This document shows, piece after piece, positions 1 to 8,312 of a stretch of DNA of 33,495 nt (its first letter is position 1; each line of letters starts with the position of its first letter). Source of the stretch: Syntrophorhabdus sp. PtaB.Bin047 (GTDB taxonomy: Bacteria > Desulfobacterota > Syntrophorhabdia > Syntrophorhabdales > Syntrophorhabdaceae); NCBI GenBank assembly GCA_002067235.1, contig MVQP01000023.1, positions 1 through 33,495 on the forward strand, read 5' to 3'. A program made the translations under genes and the position numbers. The notes beneath the pieces are model-generated. The model made no database searches and was not told where the DNA came from. It saw only the letters and a program-made list of their open reading frames with translations.

Positions 1-78
1 CTTGTCGATATTCTCACCGTGACGCCCGAACATATGGCTGCCGTGAGAAATGAGGTGCTGCAGGGGTCCCTATTTTAA
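1..78 (+). CDS. 3' end of an unidentified protein gene (partial)
   Basis: Frame 1 is open from the window edge to a TAA at 76-78, giving the last 25 residues of a protein that ends ...VRNEVLQGSLF. The codon choice looks coding (GTC, ATT, CTC, ACC, GTG), but the fragment is too short to assign to a family. It converges on the ArsR gene and overlaps its stop codon by 9 bases. Its real extent lies outside the window. Confidence 0.55.
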   Translation, partial: LVDILTVTPEHMAAVRNEVLQGSLF

Positions 79-492
79 CCGGACAGTACTGACCTGGAAC
101 ATGAAACCTGGAACCGTCTTTCTTCGCACCCTGCTGCAGCACGCGGCTGCCAGGCCGGCGAACTCCTGCGGTCTTGATGCGATGAATGCTTCCAGACGTT
201 CACGATCGCCCGCCATCTCCTCGTTTTTCACCCGTTCGGCGATGGAAAGGAAGAGAAGGCGTTTGAAGAGGTCTGATTCGTTGAGGCGGTAACGCATCCA
301 TCTTCCTTCCCGCCTGTCCTTCACGAGTCCCGCGTCTTTCAGGATCTTCAGGTGGAAGGAGATCCTTGATTGCGACATATCGACAGCGGCCACGATGTGG
401 CATACGCAGAGTTCGCCGTTCTCGAGAAGCTTGACGATCCTCAGCCGTGTTTCATCGGATAACGCCTTGAAAATTGACGAGAGCTCTTTCAT
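70..492 (-). CDS. ArsR/SmtB-family metalloregulatory repressor
   Basis: This is a 140-residue winged-helix repressor of the ArsR/SmtB family. The N-terminus (KALSDETRLRIVKLL) and recognition helix (SQSRISFHLKILKDAGLV, about residues 40-57) are typical. The family's metal or metalloid motif ELCVCHI places Cys29 and Cys31 in the DNA-binding helix, and a second vicinal pair, Cys118-Cys119, sits near the C-terminus; both fit a thiol-reactive ligand such as As(III) or Hg(II). The start at 492 has a GGAGG just upstream. The gene is divergent from hgcA across a 229-bp spacer carrying palindromes, so autoregulation and control of hgcAB are likely but inferred. The last 14 or so residues are encoded by an intergenic CCTGGAA/CATGAAA word array, so this tail is probably not conserved. 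Related ArsR proteins are usually about 100-120 residues. Confidence 0.9.
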   Translation of the reverse strand: MKELSSIFKALSDETRLRIVKLLENGELCVCHIVAAVDMSQSRISFHLKILKDAGLVKDRREGRWMRYRLNESDLFKRLLFLSIAERVKNEEMAGDRERLEAFIASRPQEFAGLAAACCSRVRRKTVPGFMFQVSTVRLK

Positions 493-511
493 CCCGGCCT
501 CCGGCTACACC

Positions 512-532
512 AAGTATATATCAACTATACTT
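512..532. promoter_or_regulatory. Second palindrome, AAGTATA-N7-TATACTT
   Basis: Perfect 7-bp inverted arms (512-518 and 526-532) with a 7-nt centre lie across the predicted arsR transcription start, a good place for an operator. The half-sites differ from the 552-567 palindrome, so it could instead bind another regulator. Confidence 0.45.
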
Positions 533-536
533 AATA

Positions 537-565
537 TGTATACTCAACATGCATTGATATGTCAA
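537..565 (-). promoter_or_regulatory. arsR sigma70-type promoter
   Basis: On the minus strand a perfect -35 TTGACA (565-560) is followed after 17 nt by TATACA (542-537). This predicts transcription starting near 530, about 40 nt before the arsR start codon. The -35 box lies within the CATTGA/TCAATG palindrome, as expected for an autorepressed gene. Confidence 0.7.
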
Positions 566-567
566 TG
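552..567. promoter_or_regulatory. Candidate ArsR operator, CATTGA-TATG-TCAATG
   Basis: Perfect 6-bp inverted arms are separated by 4 nt and overlap the arsR -35 box. ArsR/SmtB operators are typically short imperfect palindromes of the ATTGA...TCAAT kind. The position suggests direct repression of arsR and possibly of the divergent hgcA promoter about 45 bp away. Confidence 0.6.
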
Positions 568-609
568 TATACCTTTGGTAATGGTCAAATATGAATTGAT
601 ATGACTGAC

Positions 610-639
610 TTGACAAGAAGCCATGAAGCGTACTATTAT
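610..639 (+). promoter_or_regulatory. hgcA sigma70-type promoter
   Basis: TTGACA (610-615), an 18-nt spacer and TATTAT (634-639) predict transcription from about 646. That leaves a leader of roughly 75 nt before the hgcA GTG. A TCAA-N7-TTGA partial palindrome (585-599) lies just upstream of the -35 box. Confidence 0.65.
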
Positions 640-721
640 GAATGATATGGAATCCTTGCCTTCACAGCTTGTTGTACTTGATAACGCACCTTGCTGAGGC
701 CCTTCGGAGAAGCGGGGCCCG

Positions 722-1765
722 GTGCGGCCTCCTCGTCTTGATCAGCCTTTTGTCACGGGTGTGATGGACACCCCTGCCGGTCCCGTCCCCCGGGTATCGA
801 AGGTCTTCAGCGGAAAGGACCGCATGGGGGCCTTCAAGGCGCGATGGGGGATCGGGCGGATGAACTACAGGGTTGACGCGGGCCTTTACGCGATAGGTGA
901 ACCCACCGCGGAATCCCCGGTCTTCGTCACCGCGAACTACAAGCTGACATTCGATCTCCTCAGGCGGGCCATCGCGTCGATAGACGGGTGGGTCCTCGTG
1001 CTCGATACACTGGGGATCAACGTGTGGTGTGCCGCCGGGAAAGGCACCTTCGGGACCGACGAACTGGTGGACCGCATCGAAGCGAGCCGTCTTGGAGGTA
1101 TCGTGAATCACCGGAAGCTCATACTTCCCCAGCTTGGCGGACCGGGAGTTGCGGGCCATGAGGTGAAGAAGCGCTCCGGTTTTCACGTCGTTTACGGGCC
1201 CGTCCGGGCTGAAGAAATACCTGAATTCCTTGAAAAGGGCCTCAAGGCGGAGGAGCGAATGAGGACGAAGGACTTCGGCTTCATGGAAAGGCTCGCGCTT
1301 GTCCCGATGGAGGTTGTGCCAGCCGTGAGGTTGGGCCTCATTGTTGCGGCAGGTCTCTTTATTCTTTGCTTTCTTCTTGGAGGGCTCTCGTTATCGAAAG
1401 CACTCGAATGGTTTGTGGTTCCCGCCGGGGCCATCGGAGCTTCCATATTCGCGGGTGCCGTGCTTACTCCGCTCCTGCTGCCGTGGCTTCCCGGCCGGGC
1501 TTTTTCGACAAAAGGGCTTGTGATGGGGGTACTGTCGGCCCTCCTCGTCCTTTTCCTTTCTCACGGTTCGGGCATGCTGGAAAGGATCGGTCTTTTCGTT
1601 TCGATCCCCGCCATGTCCGCCTATCTCGCGATGAATTTCACCGGTTCCTCGACGTTCACTTCACTTTCCGGCGTGAGACAGGAGCTGCGCTTCGCCCTTC
1701 CCCTTGAGATCGGCGGCGCGGGGGCAGGCCTCCTGATGTGGATCATCGCCCTTTTGGGAAGGTAG
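722..1765 (+). CDS. hgcA: HgcA, corrinoid protein of mercury methylation
   Basis: HgcA carries a methyl group on a corrinoid and transfers it to Hg(II), giving methylmercury. The diagnostic cap-helix motif NVWCAAGKG is complete at residues 100-108, with Cys103 as the predicted lower cobalt ligand (Cys93 in the characterised Desulfovibrio ND132 protein). Other HgcA-typical stretches are RWGIGRMNYRV (41-51) and FVTANYK (68-74). The N-terminal half is the soluble corrinoid domain; from about residue 200 there are five hydrophobic segments, matching the known five-helix membrane domain. The 347-residue length is normal. The start is the GTG at 722, preceded by GGAG at 706-709; an in-frame stop at 695-697 leaves little room for a longer form. 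hgcB begins 12 nt downstream. Related acetyl-CoA-pathway proteins (CdhD/AcsC) lack this motif and the membrane domain. Confidence 0.97.
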   Translation: MRPPRLDQPFVTGVMDTPAGPVPRVSKVFSGKDRMGAFKARWGIGRMNYRVDAGLYAIGEPTAESPVFVTANYKLTFDLLRRAIASIDGWVLVLDTLGINVWCAAGKGTFGTDELVDRIEASRLGGIVNHRKLILPQLGGPGVAGHEVKKRSGFHVVYGPVRAEEIPEFLEKGLKAEERMRTKDFGFMERLALVPMEVVPAVRLGLIVAAGLFILCFLLGGLSLSKALEWFVVPAGAIGASIFAGAVLTPLLLPWLPGRAFSTKGLVMGVLSALLVLFLSHGSGMLERIGLFVSIPAMSAYLAMNFTGSSTFTSLSGVRQELRFALPLEIGGAGAGLLMWIIALLGR

Positions 1766-1776
1766 AGGGACAACAA

Positions 1777-2058
1777 ATGCGACCCATGGTCTATCTCAAA
1801 AACGTTGTCACACTGGCCCACGCACCGGAGTTGTGCAATGGCTGCGGCGCCTGCCTTTCCGTTTGCCCGCGCCGGGTGCTTCAACGCCTCAACGGGAAGG
1901 TCGGGATCGCACGGCGTGATGCCTGCATAGAGTGCGGCGCCTGTCAGCGCAACTGCCCTCACGGGGCGGTGACTGTCAAGGCGGGCGTCGGCTGCGCGTC
2001 GGCGCTTATCAACCAGATGCTCGGCAGAAAGAAGGTCTGCTGTACTGTCGGCGATTAA
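1777..2058 (+). CDS. hgcB: HgcB, ferredoxin partner of HgcA
   Basis: HgcB is the 2x[4Fe-4S] ferredoxin thought to reduce the HgcA corrinoid and handle Hg(II). This 93-residue protein has CNGCGACLSVCP (residues 20-31) and CIECGACQRNCP (50-61), the two cluster motifs. It also has the extra cysteine at position 73 (VGCAS) and a C-terminal vicinal pair Cys88-Cys89, both HgcB hallmarks absent from ordinary ferredoxins. The ATG at 1777 is preferred because AGAGGGA lies 6 nt upstream; an in-frame ATG at 1738 inside hgcA has no comparable site. Translation is probably coupled to hgcA. The stop codon overlaps the convergent EamA gene by 4 bp, so no separate terminator fits between them. Confidence 0.96.
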   Translation: MRPMVYLKNVVTLAHAPELCNGCGACLSVCPRRVLQRLNGKVGIARRDACIECGACQRNCPHGAVTVKAGVGCASALINQMLGRKKVCCTVGD

Positions 2059-2915
2059 CGGCCGGCCGCTTCCTCTTTTCGGCGGGCACTGATGATGGAG
2101 GCTGCCGTCACCGCCAGGATGATGATACCGCCTCCTGCGAGGGCGGCTGGGCCCGGTGTCTCTCCTATCACTAAATACACCCATACGGGGTTGAACACGG
2201 GCTCGATGACGGCGATGAGGTTTGCCTGGGCAGCGGAGATCCGTTTGATGGCGACGGTGAACAGGACAGCGGTCAGGCCGATCTGGACGATACCCAGGAC
2301 GGCGAGCGCGGTGAGCGACTTCAGCGTTACGTGTGGTGCCGGAAGAAAGAATGATATAACGAGGCATGTCGCCGCCGTAAGCCAGTGGGACAGGAGGATC
2401 GATTCGAGAGGCGAATCGTCTTTCTGCATGCGCATGAACACGAAGTAGAAACTGAACGTCACTGCCGACATGAGCGCGAGCACGTTCCCCGGCAAACTGC
2501 CGCCGCCAAGCTCATCGGAGAACATGAGGAGCATACCGCCTGCCACGAGGGGCAATGCGACGAAGTGTTCCACCCGGGCGCGCTCTTTGAGCAGTATGGC
2601 GCCGGTGAAGACGGTCAGCACCGGTGCAAAATACTGGAGCAGGATCGCGTTGGCCGCGGTGGTGGCCTTATTGGCCGAGACAAACAGGAGCATGGTCGCG
2701 GCGTTCGCAACGGCCGCAGCGACCTGGGGGAATGAAAAGTTGATCCTGGGATGCCGCAGATAGACGAGGATAACGGCCGACGCGATGAGGCTGCGCGAAC
2801 CCGCTATCGCGATGGGGTTCCAGTCGATCACCTTGATGAACAATCCTGCGATGCTCCAGAGGACCGCTGTGGCCGCCATCGCGGCTACGCCCGTACTCTT
2901 GCTGAGGTGCTCCAT
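2055..2915 (-). CDS. EamA/DMT-family drug-metabolite transporter
   Basis: The 286-residue protein is almost entirely hydrophobic, with about ten membrane helices in two EamA repeats (first about 10-135, second about 148-275). Typical traits are the N-terminal AVLWSIAGLFIK, the mid-repeat ILLQYFAPVLT and AQANLIAVIEPVF in the second repeat. The family exports amino acids, nucleobases or other small metabolites; the substrate cannot be read here. It ends inside the hgcB stop region, tail to tail, and its start lies about 225 bp from the histidine kinase that runs the other way. Nothing links it specifically to mercury. Confidence 0.9.
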   Translation of the reverse strand: MEHLSKSTGVAAMAATAVLWSIAGLFIKVIDWNPIAIAGSRSLIASAVILVYLRHPRINFSFPQVAAAVANAATMLLFVSANKATTAANAILLQYFAPVLTVFTGAILLKERARVEHFVALPLVAGGMLLMFSDELGGGSLPGNVLALMSAVTFSFYFVFMRMQKDDSPLESILLSHWLTAATCLVISFFLPAPHVTLKSLTALAVLGIVQIGLTAVLFTVAIKRISAAQANLIAVIEPVFNPVWVYLVIGETPGPAALAGGGIIILAVTAASIISARRKEEAAGR

Positions 2916-3064
2916 TCAGTACCCCGGACCGTTCACCGGCGGCCCCGGCGCATGCAGTTCGTTCCGAAGACCCGCGCGGTCACTTGCGGTTTGTTGCATA
3001 CTATTACTTTGGAACAACGGGTGTCAAGGGCAACACGCAATCGTCCTCGACCCGCATTTGGGAA

Positions 3065-3092
3065 TTGACAACGCTACTGTCTGTGATAACAT
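3065..3092 (+). promoter_or_regulatory. Possible promoter of the hybrid kinase gene
   Basis: TTGACA (3065-3070), a 16-nt spacer and TAACAT (3087-3092) lie about 50 nt before the chosen ATG. The -35 box is perfect and the -10 box moderate. It supports a start downstream of 3099. Confidence 0.4.
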
Positions 3093-3141
3093 CGTTTATG
3101 CCCTCACATCAGTGCATCGCCGGCTTCGCGAAGCGGGACAT

Positions 3142-6000
3142 ATGAAAGACCCGTCGGGAACGACCCGGGAATTGCTCGAAGAGATAGCCTCCTTGAAGGA
3201 GAGGATCAGGGAGCTGGAGCGCTCAGATGGGCGAGGTGCGGGCAGGGAAACGCCCCCGCCCGAAGGCACGGCCGGTCGCGGAGAGCCCGTCTCCGACGAC
3301 GGGGACCACAACGGGCGCAAAGGATCGGCGGAGTCGCTGCAGTGGAAGGTCGCTCTTCTCGAAGCGCAGATGAACACGTCCATCGACGGCATCCTGGTGA
3401 TCGATGAAAACCGGAGAAGGCTTGTCATCAACCAGCGGATCATAGAGATGTGGGATGTTCCCCGGCATATCCTGAATGACGACAACGATGAAGTCCTGCT
3501 CCATTACGTGGCAGGTCTCGTCAAGTATCCGGAGCAGTTCCTCGGGAAGGTGAATTACCTCTACGACCATCCCTGCGAGACGAGCCGCGACGAGATAGAA
3601 TTCAAGAACGGAATGGTGCTGGACAGGTACTCGGCACCGGTCCTCGGCGAGGACGGATACCATTACGGCAGGATTTGGACGTTCCGGGACATTACGGAGC
3701 GAAAGCGCGCCGAAGAGACACTCAGGGAATCGGAGCGCAAGTTCAGGAACCTTGCCGAGAAGTCCGTTGCCGGCATCTATGTTCTGCGCCCGGACGGGGT
3801 CGTGCGGTACATCAACGCGCGATGTGCCGAGATGTTCGGATACACCGTCGAGGAAGCGATCGACAGGCTCAGTCTCAGTGACGTGATATTCCCCGGAGAC
3901 CTGCCCCTGGTGCAGGCCAGCATTGCCAAGAGGATCTCTGGAGAGATGCCGTCGCACCATTACGAGATACGGATGGTCACGAAGAACAGGGACATCAGGT
4001 ACGTCGAGGTCTACAGTTCCTACGCCGTGTACGAAGGAGAACCGGCCATCATCGGAACCCTGCTGGATATCTCGGAGCGCAAGCACGCCGAGAACGCGCT
4101 GCTGGCGAGCGAGGAACGGTTCCGCACCTTCTTCAATCTTCCCATAGTGGGCTTCGCGATAACCGGAGCCGACAGCCGGTGGATACACTTCAACGACAAA
4201 CTCTGCGATATGTTGGGCTATTCCCGCGAAGAACTGGAAAGAACGACGTGGATGCGGATCACACCGCCCGAAGACCTCGCCCGGGAGAGACCTCTCTTCG
4301 AAGACGTGGTGAGGGGCGGAAGGAACGTAACCGGTCTTGAGAAACGATACGTGAGAAAGGACGGCTCCCTCGTCGAGGCGTTCGTGTCCACCCAGGTGGT
4401 CCGAAACCCTGATGGTTCGGTGGCATATTTTGCCTCCATCATACAGGACATCACGGCCCAGAAACGGGCCGAGGGAGAGATCATCAGGGAACGGGAAAAA
4501 CTGAGGACCCTTTCAGATAATGCCCCTTTTGGAATGGTCCTGATCGACAGGGATGGCCGTTTCACATACATCAACGCGAAGTTCACTGACCTTTTCGGGT
4601 ATGAGCTGCCGGATGTCCCGGACGGCAGGGCCTGGTTCAGAAAGGCCTATCCGGATGCCGAATACAGGCATACGGTCATCTCGACATGGCTCACGGACTT
4701 TTGCGACACCGGGCCCACCGAACGCAAGCCTAGGGTGTTCACCGTTACATGCAAGAACGGGGTAAAGAAGATGATCGAGTTCATACCTTCGAAGCTCGTT
4801 TCCGGGGATTATCTCATGACCTGCGAAGATATCACCGAACTGGTGCGGCTGGAGTCGCAATTGCGCCAGGCCCAGAAGATGGAGTCCATCGGGACCCTTG
4901 CGGGAGGCATCGCCCACGATTTCAACAATATCCTCACCACTCTCATAGGTTATGCCTCTCTCATACAAACAAAGATGGACAGTGACAACCCTTTGCGCTC
5001 ATACGTTGACCAGGTCCTCTCAGCCTCAAGGAAGGGTGCCGACCTCACGCGGAGCCTCCTGACCTTCAGCAGACAGCAGCCCGTCACGCTCCTCCCCGTT
5101 GACCTCAACGACGCGATAAGAGCGACACAACCATTGCTCAAGAGGCTCCTTACCGAGGACATCGACCTCAGCACGTCGTTCACCGGTGACGACACGGTGG
5201 TCATGGCCGACCGGTCGCAGATGGACCAGATCCTCTTCAACCTCGTCACCAATGCCAGGGACGCCATGCCCGAGGGCGGAACGCTCACCATCGAGACCGA
5301 CATCACCGCGATGGACAGCTGGTTCATCGAGGCCCACGGGTTCGGAGAACCGGGCAGGTACGTGCTGATGACCGTCGCCGATACGGGAGAAGGCATGGAT
5401 GGGGCAACGCGGGAGAAGATCTTCGATCCCTTCTTCACCACGAAGGAAACGGGCAAGGGGACGGGCCTCGGCCTCGCAACCGTCTACGGCATCGTCAAAC
5501 AGCACAACGGCTACATCACGGTGTACAGCGAACCGGGAAAGGGGACGGCCTTTCACATCTACATCCCGGCTGCGATGACGAAGGTCGAAACCGGGACTGA
5601 CACTGCCGTACCGGCGTCAGGAGGGAAGGAGACGGTCCTCATCGCCGAGGACGACGAAGGCGTACGGCGCATCATGCGGGAGGTGCTCGAGGAGTATGGC
5701 TACACGTGCATAGAGGCGGCGGACGGCGAAGATGCGATAGAGAAGTTCGGGCTGCGCCGCAGCATAGACCTCGTCATTCTCGATTCGGTCATGCCCAGGA
5801 AGAACGGAAGGGAGGCCTTCGAGAAGATACGCGCGATGGACTCCCGAATCAAGGTCCTGTTCATCAGCGGATATACCAGGGATATCGTCCTCGACAAGGG
5901 GATCAAGGACAGGGAGTTCGACTTCCTCTCCAAACCCCTCGTGCTCGACAGGTTCCTTCAGAAGGTCCGCGAGATACTGGACAGGCAGGAGGAAAAATGA
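3142..6000 (+). CDS. Four-PAS hybrid sensor histidine kinase with receiver domain
   Basis: This is a 952-residue cytoplasmic hybrid kinase with no membrane segment. Order: a short coiled coil (about 8-32); four PAS domains at about 73-183, 194-310, 319-440 and 453-563, each closing with a DIT/DIS-E motif; a HisKA domain with GGIAHDFNN (phosphoacceptor His592); an HATPase with [23 protein letters not shown] and GTGLGLA boxes; and a C-terminal receiver from about residue 830 with the acidic pair EDD, phosphoacceptor Asp881 in LVILDSVMP, and SKPL lysine. The frame is open far upstream, but that part overlaps the divergent EamA gene. The ATG at 3142 is chosen because homology-like sequence begins there; a GTG at 3112 is an alternative. 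Its stop overlaps the next start (ATGA). The ligand is unknown, and no partner output regulator is adjacent. Confidence 0.92.
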   Translation: MKDPSGTTRELLEEIASLKERIRELERSDGRGAGRETPPPEGTAGRGEPVSDDGDHNGRKGSAESLQWKVALLEAQMNTSIDGILVIDENRRRLVINQRIIEMWDVPRHILNDDNDEVLLHYVAGLVKYPEQFLGKVNYLYDHPCETSRDEIEFKNGMVLDRYSAPVLGEDGYHYGRIWTFRDITERKRAEETLRESERKFRNLAEKSVAGIYVLRPDGVVRYINARCAEMFGYTVEEAIDRLSLSDVIFPGDLPLVQASIAKRISGEMPSHHYEIRMVTKNRDIRYVEVYSSYAVYEGEPAIIGTLLDISERKHAENALLASEERFRTFFNLPIVGFAITGADSRWIHFNDKLCDMLGYSREELERTTWMRITPPEDLARERPLFEDVVRGGRNVTGLEKRYVRKDGSLVEAFVSTQVVRNPDGSVAYFASIIQDITAQKRAEGEIIREREKLRTLSDNAPFGMVLIDRDGRFTYINAKFTDLFGYELPDVPDGRAWFRKAYPDAEYRHTVISTWLTDFCDTGPTERKPRVFTVTCKNGVKKMIEFIPSKLVSGDYLMTCEDITELVRLESQLRQAQKMESIGTLAGGIAHDFNNILTTLIGYASLIQTKMDSDNPLRSYVDQVLSASRKGADLTRSLLTFSRQQPVTLLPVDLNDAIRATQPLLKRLLTEDIDLSTSFTGDDTVVMADRSQMDQILFNLVTNARDAMPEGGTLTIETDITAMDSWFIEAHGFGEPGRYVLMTVADTGEGMDGATREKIFDPFFTTKETGKGTGLGLATVYGIVKQHNGYITVYSEPGKGTAFHIYIPAAMTKVETGTDTAVPASGGKETVLIAEDDEGVRRIMREVLEEYGYTCIEAADGEDAIEKFGLRRSIDLVILDSVMPRKNGREAFEKIRAMDSRIKVLFISGYTRDIVLDKGIKDREFDFLSKPLVLDRFLQKVREILDRQEEK

Positions 6001-6389
6001 GATTAGCGGTGATGCTGTTCCTGGCTTCACTCTTCGCCTTTCCCCAGTTGATAGCTGCTAAGGCGCTGCGGGAGATTCCGAGAGCGAACGCGAAGCCAGC
6101 GGTCATGCCGGCCGAGAGGGCGAAGGCCATTTTCGAGGACGGGAGCGTGAAGACGTTCATGTCCGTGGTGAAGAAGGACCTCGGGGGAAAGTGCTCCATT
6201 CCGGACCACACAAAGACCGAGGCGGTGATAACGCAGCGCGGGAGCGGCGATTTTTCGTCCACCTTCTATGAAGTGACGATCCCCTGCCCGGGGGATAACG
6301 GCCTGGCCGCGGTGGTGATCACGGCGGAATTCTCCCCTCCCCTGGGAACCCCCCTAGACCTCATCCTGTCACTCAGATACAGGCGATAA
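5997..6389 (+). CDS. Small exported protein coupled to the hybrid kinase
   Basis: This 130-residue protein is not recognised. It starts with a clear signal peptide ([21 protein letters not shown]), and the mature part is about 110 residues with two cysteines (GGKCSI and TIPCPG) that could form a disulfide in the periplasm. The ATG overlaps the kinase stop codon in ATGA, so translation is coupled and the two products are probably made together. It may be a periplasmic companion to the sensor, but the kinase has no membrane or periplasmic part, so a direct contact is not obvious. Confidence 0.75.
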   Translation: MRLAVMLFLASLFAFPQLIAAKALREIPRANAKPAVMPAERAKAIFEDGSVKTFMSVVKKDLGGKCSIPDHTKTEAVITQRGSGDFSSTFYEVTIPCPGDNGLAAVVITAEFSPPLGTPLDLILSLRYRR

Positions 6390-6427
6390 TGACGCCGGGA
6401 TGATCGCCTCACCCGGGCCTCGAGCCG

Positions 6428-6448
6428 TGAGACCTGAAACCTGAAACC
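6428..6448. repeat. Three tandem heptamers TGAGACC-TGAAACC-TGAAACC
   Basis: A short single-arm copy of the TGAAACC word array lies between the stop codons of two convergent genes, 3 nt from the mltB-like stop. The same heptamer forms the arms of the arrays at 9087-9240 and 19008-19165. Confidence 0.8.
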
Positions 6449-6451
6449 TTC

Positions 6452-7246
6452 TTACTTTCTCAACGCCTTCGCGTAGGCGAACACGGCCTTCACGTAGCTG
6501 TCGCAGTGATTGTAGGCGTAGACGGCCTGACGGTTCTCTTCGGATTTGCCCTTTTCCCAGCCGTGGCTCCTGAGGTAATTGGCGACGCTGGCGACGGCAT
6601 CGCTCATCGTGAAGAGGTCGATCCTGCCGTCGGAGTTGCCGTCCACGGCAAACTTCACATAGGAAGATGGGATGAACTGTGAGATGCCGAAGGCGCCGGC
6701 CCAGGAGCCGCGTATCGAGAAAGGGTCCCTGTTCTGCTCCCTGCAGATGGCAAGGAGCTCAGCAAGCTCCGCGCACGCCCACCCGGAGCGCCGGTTCTCT
6801 ATGACGGCCATCGTCGTGAGACTGTTGAGGACCGGGTAGACACCCGTGGCGGAACCGAAGTTCGTCTCCACCCGAAGGATGGCCACTATGATCTCCTTGT
6901 CCACACCGTAATCCTTCTCGGCACTCCTCAGCACGTTCCGGTATGTCTCCAGCACGCTTCTGCCCCGCTTGATCGAACGCTTCGTCAGAAGGCCGAACCT
7001 GCGGCTCATGTAGTTCATGCCTTTTCCCGTTCGACCAACTATGTGCGGATACAGCTCGAAACGGCTGTCTGAGAATATCCCCTTCAATTCCTCGCGCGCA
7101 AAACCCTGCTTCTCAAGGTCGCCGACGAGCCTGTCGAGACCATCCTGATAGGCGGGGTCAACCCCGGCCCGGACCGCAGCGCAGGGGAGGAGAATGAGAC
7201 CCGCCAGAGCGGCGGCGAATACCGCGATCCGTGACACTGTTCTCAT
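6452..7246 (-). CDS. Lytic murein transglycosylase, MltB (SLT_2) family
   Basis: The protein cleaves the MurNAc-GlcNAc bond of peptidoglycan, leaving 1,6-anhydro ends. In 264 residues it has a signal peptide (1-27), then the MltB fold: AILRVETNFGSATG contains the catalytic glutamate, followed by FGISQFIPSSYVKFAVDGN and a C-terminal ASVANYLRSHGWEKG, all characteristic of MltB. It is shorter than E. coli MltB (about 360 residues) and has no proper lipobox (LLPC), so it is probably soluble in the periplasm. It converges with the small exported gene and lies 60 nt downstream of the SYLF gene on the same strand, so the two could share an envelope operon. Confidence 0.9.
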   Translation of the reverse strand: MRTVSRIAVFAAALAGLILLPCAAVRAGVDPAYQDGLDRLVGDLEKQGFAREELKGIFSDSRFELYPHIVGRTGKGMNYMSRRFGLLTKRSIKRGRSVLETYRNVLRSAEKDYGVDKEIIVAILRVETNFGSATGVYPVLNSLTTMAVIENRRSGWACAELAELLAICREQNRDPFSIRGSWAGAFGISQFIPSSYVKFAVDGNSDGRIDLFTMSDAVASVANYLRSHGWEKGKSEENRQAVYAYNHCDSYVKAVFAYAKALRK

Positions 7247-7306
7247 TAGCAGCCCCCGCAGCGAGGATTGAGTACCCGGGCGATGGCACAGAACGGGCCG
7301 CGTGCC

Positions 7307-8038
7307 TTAATGCTTTCCTCCCGCGATCTTCGTGACCATCGACCTCAAGGCCGCTGCCTGATCGTTCTTCACGGACCGCGCGATGAGTATGTCCGAAGGG
7401 CTGACGCTCTTTCCATAGTAGGCGTTGTTCAATCCATCCCTCACCGCCACGACGGCGCCTTCAAGGGAAACACCGCCGTAGAGTCCTTTGGATCGGGAGA
7501 AACTGATGATATCGGCGCTCAGGTTCGCCGTTGCGGCATCGGCACCGGCCCCGACAGGCCCGACGGCTATGCCGATGTCCGCGCCGAGCTTCACGCTGCT
7601 TGAAAGAAGTGCCGTCACTCCCCGCTGTGTCATTGCAAGGAGCACCACCTCCGACGCATCACCGCCTATCTGGAGGCCGAAGCTTACCTCGCCGATGGTA
7701 TAGAAGGCTGGCCCCACCCAGTCCCCCTTGTTCTTGTCGCGAACCATGAAGACGCCGCTGCCGCCGGAAGCGCCGAAGATGAACGCTCCCCTGAGTACCT
7801 GGGGAGAAACGAAGATCCCTCGGGCATCCTTCATGAGGTTCCGGAATCCCTCCATCTCCCTGGCGGCGGCGAAGGATTCCAATGTCATTCGCGCCTTCTC
7901 CACAAGCTGCCGGGCCTGCACGCCGTCATCGCAGGATGCGGGTGCGGGTCCCGGAAGGAACGCGCCGAACGGACCGAAGAGAAGAACACAAAAGACCGTG
8001 ACACAACAGATCGACAGGCGCGATATTCCTTTTCTCAT
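7307..8038 (-). CDS. SYLF/YSC84-domain lipid-binding protein
   Basis: This 243-residue exported protein has a signal sequence (about 1-35) followed by a SYLF domain: DARGIFVSPQVLRGAFIFGASGGSGV, then GPAFYTIGEVSFGLQIGGDASEVVLLAM, and the end SFSRSKGLYGGVSLEGAVV, which is the signature of the family. SYLF proteins bind phosphoinositides in eukaryotes; bacterial members are periplasmic or outer-membrane-associated with no settled role. It has its own plausible promoter and is followed on the same strand by the MltB-like gene. Confidence 0.92.
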   Translation of the reverse strand: MRKGISRLSICCVTVFCVLLFGPFGAFLPGPAPASCDDGVQARQLVEKARMTLESFAAAREMEGFRNLMKDARGIFVSPQVLRGAFIFGASGGSGVFMVRDKNKGDWVGPAFYTIGEVSFGLQIGGDASEVVLLAMTQRGVTALLSSSVKLGADIGIAVGPVGAGADAATANLSADIISFSRSKGLYGGVSLEGAVVAVRDGLNNAYYGKSVSPSDILIARSVKNDQAAALRSMVTKIAGGKH

Positions 8039-8104
8039 GCAGTATCCTCCCCGGCGTCTTACCGCGACAATCCCCTGGGCCGCGCCCGACCGCCTTTGTA
8101 TAAA

Positions 8105-8133
8105 ATGGTAAAGGAATACTTTTTCCTTGTCAA
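8105..8133 (-). promoter_or_regulatory. Promoter of the SYLF gene
   Basis: On the minus strand TTGACA (8133-8128) is followed after 17 nt by TACCAT (8110-8105). This puts the start near 8098 and gives a leader of about 60 nt. The rest of the 8039-8312 spacer shows no gene. Confidence 0.55.
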
Positions 8134-8312
8134 TGCCGGGTGAACCGTTTTATGATTGCCTTATACATCGGATTCCCGGAAGGGAACGGGTCAATTTCTG
8201 CTTCCTGGTATTTGTCTCTTTCTCCTCCCATGTTTCACGGGATAGTCCGTTCGGGACACACTATCTCGCTTGAAATATGAAACACAGTCCAACCCGAAGG
8301 GAGGTATCGGCC

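Noticed and set aside
2785..3141. N-terminal extension of the hybrid kinase
   Set aside because: It overlaps the divergent EamA gene, has no kinase-like sequence and lies upstream of the likely promoter at 3065-3092.
8140..8312. tRNA or small RNA in the spacer before the RRM gene
   Set aside because: No cloverleaf, T-loop motif or terminator hairpin could be found by eye.
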